Positions 58,148 to 64,000 of a DNA stretch of 64,000 nt are shown here, piece after piece (the stretch's first letter is position 1; each line of letters starts with the position of its first letter). The notes below the pieces were generated by a model. That model worked only from the letters and a program-made list of their open reading frames with translations. It was not told where the DNA came from and made no database searches. This DNA is from Coprinopsis marcescibilis. Lineage: Eukaryota > Basidiomycota > Agaricomycetes > Agaricales > Psathyrellaceae. The stretch is from contig ML210149.1 in assembly GCA_004369085.1 (NCBI GenBank), positions 372,001-436,000 on the forward strand. Direction: 5' to 3'. Both the position numbers and the translations under genes were made by a program.

Positions 58148-60323
58148 TCATCCGGAGTAGGTGCACAGTGCTCTCTCAAACTCGAGCTTCAACTCGGACA
58201 ATTCGAGACTGTCTTTAATGGTCACGTTAGGGTGAACCCCCTTGGGCGGCTTGCCCTCGTTTACCCAAATGTAGTCATTAGGGTTCGCAGGATCCTTCTT
58301 GCAGACTATATCGAGCTCCAACTTCCCGTCCTGCAAATTGCAGACAAAGTCCCTTAGATCAGGGGGGTTTCCATTTTCTGTTTCGTCGTTCACTGAGATA
58401 TTGTGCAAGGTGTCGAAAATCGGTAGGGATTCACGGCCTGGCGTGCTGATCATGAAAGGGGTTGGTCAGACTGGGTCGAACCACCGGATGATTCATGACT
58501 TACTAGACGGTAAAATATCGATGAGTCCGGACCTCTCTGGGTGTTGCCCTTTCTTTTGGGTTGGGTTTCAAGAGCTAACAGGTGAATCACGTCAGTTCAC
58601 AGAAATAAGTGAAGGGCGGCTTTCGAAGGATACATACCGTCCATATCAAATGACAAAGCCCAAAGTCGTCCACTCCGAGTGGTTTAAACACGCTGACCGC
58701 CCATTTCTTTTCGTTGATTAGCCCATCTTCAAGTTTCGCTTCTGCGAGTGCCTCGCCATACGAGAGGAGTCCTTCAGTGTATATCTATGATGAAGCCAAG
58801 GTGTCAGAGTGGGGTCAGGAATTAAAATGCCAAAGGCACGTACGTCTGATTTGTGTTCGATAGCAACAGAGAGCATTACACATCCCAATGAGTAAAAGTC
58901 AACAGCTGGTGTGTACGCGATGAATCGGGGCCATTCGTTAACTTCTACTTCTGGTGCCTTATATAGAGAAGTGCCGCAGTTGAAAAAATCGTAGGCGGCA
59001 TTGTGGTCAAGGGGGCCCTCCTCTTGGGTGACAAATGCGAATCCAAAATCTGTGAGCAAGACGTTGTCGTTGAAATCTAGGACGTAATTCTCCGGTTTGA
59101 TGTCCCGATGAATTATCCCGATACTGTGGATGTAGAATATTGCGGAGGTCTATGGTAAAGTATCAAGATCATAAGCGATCCTAAACGAAGGTAGTGAGAC
59201 CAGGGAAAGGAACATACCGCTTGTGCGAGCCAGACTTGCAACGTCCGGCGCCGTTTTGCAGGGTCGCCAGGTAATTCCGCGTCATATAGATCGATCTTGG
59301 CTAGCGGCTATCATTCGAAACGGTGAGCAAGAAGTGGATGTGACTGTAGAAAGAGGTACTCACAAAGACAAAGAACAGCTCACGCGTTAAGATAGTCAGA
59401 TCCGCGAAGGCCGAAAGTTCAAGGACATGGCTAGCCGTAGCGCTTGATTTGCTTTTGGCCCGACCCGCCGCGAGACGCTTGTGCGCTCGTACTTCCATTG
59501 AGTTCATTTCCTCCGGAAAACGGTCCTTGCTGTAAGGAAATTCCCTCTTCACCCAAAATACAGGTTCTGAAGGGACGTCCAGGGCTTTCGGATACCCTTC
59601 TGACAGAACGGAGGCGACAAATGTGCTTGCATTTTCACCCCCCAATAGCCGGCGATGGAGGCGGATCATGAATGGCTTTTCCTCCGGTTGGTGTTGAGCC
59701 TTTGCACGTTTTCGCGAAGGCTCGACCTCGTCTTGTTCTTCTGCTTCGACATCGCTATCCGGAGTGTACGCTCGCTTCAACAATGCTGGTCGGGCAGGAA
59801 TCCTGATGAAAAGCTTTGGTGTGACTAAGACTGTTTTCTTGGGAGGGACGGTGATGAACAATTTCGGTGTCGTCTTCTTGAGAGGAGTCTTGATATTCTG
59901 CTTGGTATGCAACTTGGCGACTTGCGGGGCCTTATACGATGCTTTCTCGCGAGTAAGGGTTTCCGGTTCCTTGCTGACGTTGATCTCATCCTCTTGTTCG
60001 ATTTTGTGGCTATGGAGCCCAAGCGCTTGCTGGGCCGCGACAGTGGTGATGCCACATTCGAGGTCGCGTTCGCCTACTGCCTTCTGGCTGGTTTCTTCAT
60101 CCGGTGACGCGGTTTTCTGGGTTTTCTGGGTTGGGAGGGGGGCGTCATAAGTAGAGGAAGGGGAATTGGGGGTTGTGGCCAGACGGTCGTTTTCGATAGC
60201 CTGTAGCGCTGTTCTCCTGGACCTTTTGAGTTTGAAAGGTGAGAGCAGCTTTGACGCGAGCGAGGAGGGCGTGTTCTTCTGCTTAGCAGTGGCTGGCTCT
60301 GGGGCTTTAAATTTGGGAGCCAT
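58148..60323 (-). CDS. Protein kinase 2 of the CHAT cluster (623 aa)
   Basis: Six exons (60323-59364, 59307-59218, 59149-58844, 58784-58638, 58574-58504, 58445-58148) close in phase to 623 aa. The start MAPKFKAPEPATAKQ was chosen; an upstream in-frame Met at 60506 would add 61 residues. The N-terminal 240 residues are basic and disordered, with a duplicated TPKLFI-[VI]P motif and a Lys/Arg cluster PSRKRAKAQ. The kinase domain has LLGGENASTFVASV (Gly loop), FWVKREF (Lys), EVRAHKRLAAG (Glu), [20 protein letters not shown] and YKAPEVEV, so all catalytic residues are present. Subdomain XI is LLKPNPKERATPREVRTHRY. The C-terminal tail contains DYIWVNEGKPPKGVHPN, matching the tail of kinase 1. A Ser/Thr kinase with unknown substrate. 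Confidence 0.87.
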
Positions 60324-61921
60324 CGGATGAAGGGAAACCCTCTTGTTGAACGCGCAGAGGTAGCAGTCAAGATGGCCGTGTTCAAGTAGGAAACAGAGAT
60401 AATGAGAGAGAGCATCGCGCTTTTGATGCCCTAGCGGAGTTTGATCGTATTGTAGTTCGCGCATTGTCCTTGCCAGTAACCTGTGGCACAAATCTTTCGA
60501 GGCCACTGTCGTTTCAAAAATGTCCGGGTTGGGCCCATCGGGCTAAACAGCACAATTGCAAGCAATTGCCAGACTTACGCCTGCTTTGATCTAACAGCTT
60601 AGGCCATATGCTGACTTGATCGCAGAGCATTCGGGGGCGGGGGGTAAGACCATGAATTTACGGCGCCTAATTCCCGATTTGGAAATAGGATCGGTTTCTC
60701 CTTTGTGAAGCGTCGAACGCTTGACGATAGCGACCACTGACCATCTTTGGAGCGACATGGTCCCAGGCTATTAAGAGCCTCGAGGCGGTTGCTCAGCCAG
60801 ATTGCTCGTTCGTCGGTCGGAAAGCCATGACCGAGTCCTTGGCCGGCGAGAGCTCCCAACGCGAGTATGCCTACACTTAGGCCGTGAGCAAAGAGCGATG
60901 CGCCGGCGGATACAGTGAGGGGATGTTGTGTCGCCAGACTGTTTGGACCCTCTGAAACGAAAGAAAACGGAGAATACAGTCTGACCGCACACTGTCTCCA
61001 CAATGTATCCTACAGGGGTATTGGCCTTTTCTTGGTGTGCTAGCCTGCCAGCCATGTGCGGTTTGTGCGTCGGTCAGAAAATACGCCAAAGAAATCTAAA
61101 TACGCTGACGGCTGCCAGCAACTATGGTCAGTTGCATCGCACCGGTTTGACAAGCCAAAAACCAAGATAACGTTCTCCATTTCGACGGTTGTTAGCTCGC
61201 CTGGAAAAGAAATGAACCCAGGTTGTTGCCGCCCACATTCGTCGACCTGATTAGCGACCTTGACCCAGACCGCTTAGGGGCTGCATAAGTCAACGTTAGA
61301 GCGAGTCACGAGGCTGTTCCAAAGAGCATCGCTTGCGTCGTCTTGATTTTGTGGAGGCCAAGTTCAAACAGAGCCCCAGACGACGAGCGGGTTGCAATGA
61401 TGGGGAGCGAGCAGCTGGCAACCGCATGAGCAGATCCAATTTTCGACGCCAATACGGTCACCGTGACCTAGGACTCTGCAAATAGTTCGGAAGACAAAGA
61501 TGCGAGGGTCTTGAATTCACAACCAGGAGGATTGCCACTAGTGCTTGTTGAAGATATGGCTGCCGTCGATACGTTGATTAATCGCACTCTGAATATGTCT
61601 GTTGCGTAGTAGCTGCTGCGGTCGAGCAACTTGGAACCTTGGGTATCTGTGGAGGCGAGATGCTAGCGAGTGAGTACTGCGGAGAACGAGGTAGATAGTA
61701 GCCCTGAACCTGGGCAGCTTTGGGATGCTGGAGGAACGAAGAAACGTCGGTGGAAGGACGTTAGCCCCTATCTTTCCCTGCCAATTTTGCAGAACCTAAA
61801 CATGCACAAATAGCTTATCCTCCTTCTGCACGGCGACGACGCAACGACGGCGACGAATTTTCTTGCCGATTAATCGCGAAAGCCTTTGCACTTCTGAACG
61901 CGACACTCAGCATACTCGACC
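60324..61921. other. 1.6-kb intergenic region between kinase 2 and JIP5
   Basis: Includes both divergent promoters. A minus-strand ORF at 60599-61003 has a hydrophobic stretch but no domain and no convincing splice context, so it was not annotated. The region 61300-61900 is non-coding and shows no repeat or RNA gene. Confidence 0.4.
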
Positions 61922-63752
61922 ATGCCAGAGATCCCAGTTGGCGCACAGATATTCGATGTGGTTTTCCATCCAACCGCAGCAATCACCTACACTGGTTTGC
62001 TCACAGGCCGAATTAAAGCGTTCGCTTATGGCGAACAAGGAGATTCGAATAATCTGTGGACGATACGACCATCAAAGCGGTCCTGTCGAGGCCTAGCCCT
62101 CAATGAAGACGGTTCAAAGCTTTATGCCGTCGGGAAGTCCAAAGACCTCTAGTATGTTGGATCTATTTCTGGTGAAACCTCCCGCTTAACATTCGTATCA
62201 AATGATTCCAGTACTATCGACACAGCTACCGCTGATATTGATACTCGTAGTGGTGCACATGAGTAGGTTCTGGGGCTCGCTCCTCCTTTGACACGGAGTA
62301 CGGAGCGTCATTTGACGTACTAAGGACGTTGTAGCTGTGCTATCAACCGCGTCAAGTCTCTGATGCCATGGACACTGGCAACTGGCGACGATGACGGCAC
62401 AGTGAAGGTAAGCCTTTCCGCGTTCATCTTCATCCGCGATCGGGAAAGTCGCTGGGACACGATATTGACTGTTTCATTACCTACAGCTGTGGGATCCAAG
62501 AAAACGCGACGCTGTCAAATCGTATACACAGCACTTCGACTACATCACGGATTTTCTTTGGCTAGGAGACAAAAGGCAGCTTGTAGCGACAAGGCACGTG
62601 CAGTTTGACATACCTGCGGATGTTGGAGATCCGTCCTGAACTATTTGCTTAGCGGTGATGGAACCTTGTCTGTCATGGATATACGAGTCAAGAAGGCAGA
62701 GGTCCTCGCTCAATCTGAGGATCAGGAAGACGAACTGCTTTCGATCGTTGCAATCAAGAAGTACGTCGTTTGTCGTCCGCACTTTGATATCATTATCTAT
62801 GGAAGCTCGCGACATGCGCTCTCCTGTTAGGAGTCTACTTGCACAGAAGGGCCGAGATCAACATTAAAAATCAATCTTACTGACAAAGTCTTCCTTTTAG
62901 GAATCAAAAATTCTTAGTCGGTACCCAGCTGGGCATGATATCAGTCTTTAATCGAAAAAAGGGGTGGGCAGACTGTGTGGACAGGATTCCCGGGTATGGC
63001 ACCCTCTATCATGCTATTCGGTGCAGGTATTGACTTTTGATGATCTATTATCGTATAGCCATCCACTCTCGATTGACGCCCTGTGCAACATCCCAGAGGG
63101 TATACCGGACTCCGATGCAACCAGCACGGTGCTGACAGGCTCATCGGACGGCTTTGTCAGGGTGGTGAAAATCCTACCAACAAAATTTGTCGGGGTGCTA
63201 GCTGACCACGGGGATTTTCCTGTGGAGAGAATTGCTGTCGGCGGCGGTGTGGGTCATCTAACACCCTCTGCCGAGGCACCTCAGCCACCGACTTCTAAAG
63301 TTGGTGCAGACCTGGACGCTGACCAGGATGCTGAGATGGAAGACGATTTGTCTAAACCAAGAAGGTGGTGGGTTGGGAGTGTCGGACATGACGAAACACT
63401 CCGGTTGACAGATCTAGGGGCTTTCTTTCACGAAAATACGACCAAATCACCTGAAGACTCGGACGAAGAAGACTCGGACGAAGAATGGACAGGGATTGTG
63501 TCCATGGTGGCCCATCACGATGAAGCACGGCAAGCGGCAGAAGCATCCAAGGGCGCTCTGTTTCACACAAAACGGCAAATCACAGACGATACGGATTCGG
63601 AGGAGGACGATGCGGACGAGGCAATGCTCGAGACCGGGTCTCAACCCAGTAAACGGAAGCGCCAGTCGGAAAAGGATTCATCTGAACCCAAAAAGCCAAA
63701 GAAAGGGAAGAAAGAGTCGGTGGTGGACAAGGCGTTCTTTGATGGGTTGTGA
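61922..63752 (+). CDS. JIP5: WD40-repeat ribosome-biogenesis protein JIP5 (WDR55 homolog), 451 aa
   Basis: Seven exons (61922-62151, 62212-62262, 62335-62407, 62487-62593, 62653-62760, 62901-62993, 63059-63752) close in phase. The start MPEIPVGAQIFDVVFHPTA and the block TGLLTGRIKAF with RPSKRSCRGLALNEDG are characteristic of JIP5. WD repeats include CAINRVKSLMPWTLATGDDD, GTVKLWDPRKRDAV and TSGDGTLSVMDIR. The C-terminus is acidic with a duplicated DSDEE unit, then basic (SKRKRQSEK, KKPKKGKK). JIP5/WDR55 acts in the nucleolus in large-subunit rRNA processing. The intron at 62594-62652 has a GC donor (AG-GCACG) and a normal AG acceptor. Confidence 0.93.
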
Positions 63753-64000
63753 CCATTATTTTGTTTCTAAAATTCCAATAGCGTCTGGGGTTCGGCCCCA
63801 CCACCGAAGTAACTGAATTGTTCACTAAAAATAACCAAGATAGAGCGGGTTTTCCAAGTTCCTCCCATCTCGAAAAGGTGTTTTCGGGAGTGGAAGGGAG
63901 TTCTTTCAAGTCAGTCAACTGTCAGCGTTCGAGCAACCAACGAGATGTGGCCCTTTCCAGTTTGTGACGTTTCAAAGTCTTGATTAATTTACCTCATTGT
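63753..64000. other. 3' flank of JIP5 to window end
   Basis: About 250 bp of non-coding sequence after the JIP5 stop. No supported ORF or other feature. Confidence 0.4.

Noticed and set aside
60599..61003. Minus-strand ORF of 134 codons with a hydrophobic segment
   Set aside because: No domain, no splice partners that extend it, and overlapping ORFs in other frames of similar length.

Overview
The window is nuclear DNA from a filamentous basidiomycete, most likely a mushroom-forming agaricomycete. The signs are many introns of about 45-70 nt that close in frame when spliced, fungal housekeeping genes (cohesin SCC3, THR4, JIP5), Ser/Pro-rich fungal proteins, and families typical of Agaricomycetes (TPR-CHAT proteins, a multi-exon transposase-like gene with a divergent partner). 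The species cannot be named from the sequence.

Layout. (1) 0.15-5.9 kb: a mobile-element gene pair, a 317-aa minus-strand partner and a plus-strand zinc-finger transposase-like gene with an in-frame TAG. (2) 6.2-7.0 kb: a 99%-identical 182-bp direct repeat carrying paired hairpins with compensatory changes. It abuts the surviving promoter and first exon of a truncated gene. (3) 7.7-15.1 kb: two intact tandem paralogs of that gene, encoding large proteins with a conserved uncharacterised central domain (QPWLDG...GYTVE motif) and a C-terminal RING-like finger. (4) 15.6-24.1 kb: a membrane protein, an F-box/WD40 protein and a Ser/Pro-rich coiled-coil protein. (5) 24.1-29.6 kb: a gene-poor gap. 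(6) 29.6-50.0 kb: a large coiled-coil protein, cohesin SCC3, a PP2C phosphatase, an unknown helical protein, threonine synthase THR4, a basic Ser-rich protein and a SigF-like NTF2-like membrane protein. (7) 50.1-60.3 kb: three same-strand genes, protein kinase / TPR-CHAT / protein kinase. The two kinases share a distinctive C-terminal motif and flank a 1643-aa protein with about 19 TPR-like repeats and an intact His-Cys CHAT dyad. (8) 61.9-63.8 kb: the ribosome-biogenesis WD40 protein JIP5.

How the genes relate. Housekeeping genes alternate with accessory modules. The kinase-(TPR-CHAT)-kinase cluster is the best candidate for an undescribed system: a caspase-fold protease with a repeat sensor and two related kinases, a plausible fungal signalling or cell-death module. 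The tandem RING-domain array with its hairpin-repeat-truncated third copy is the second. Exon coordinates were worked out by hand from splice signals and reading-frame closure. For most genes every exon phase closes; where it does not, this is stated.
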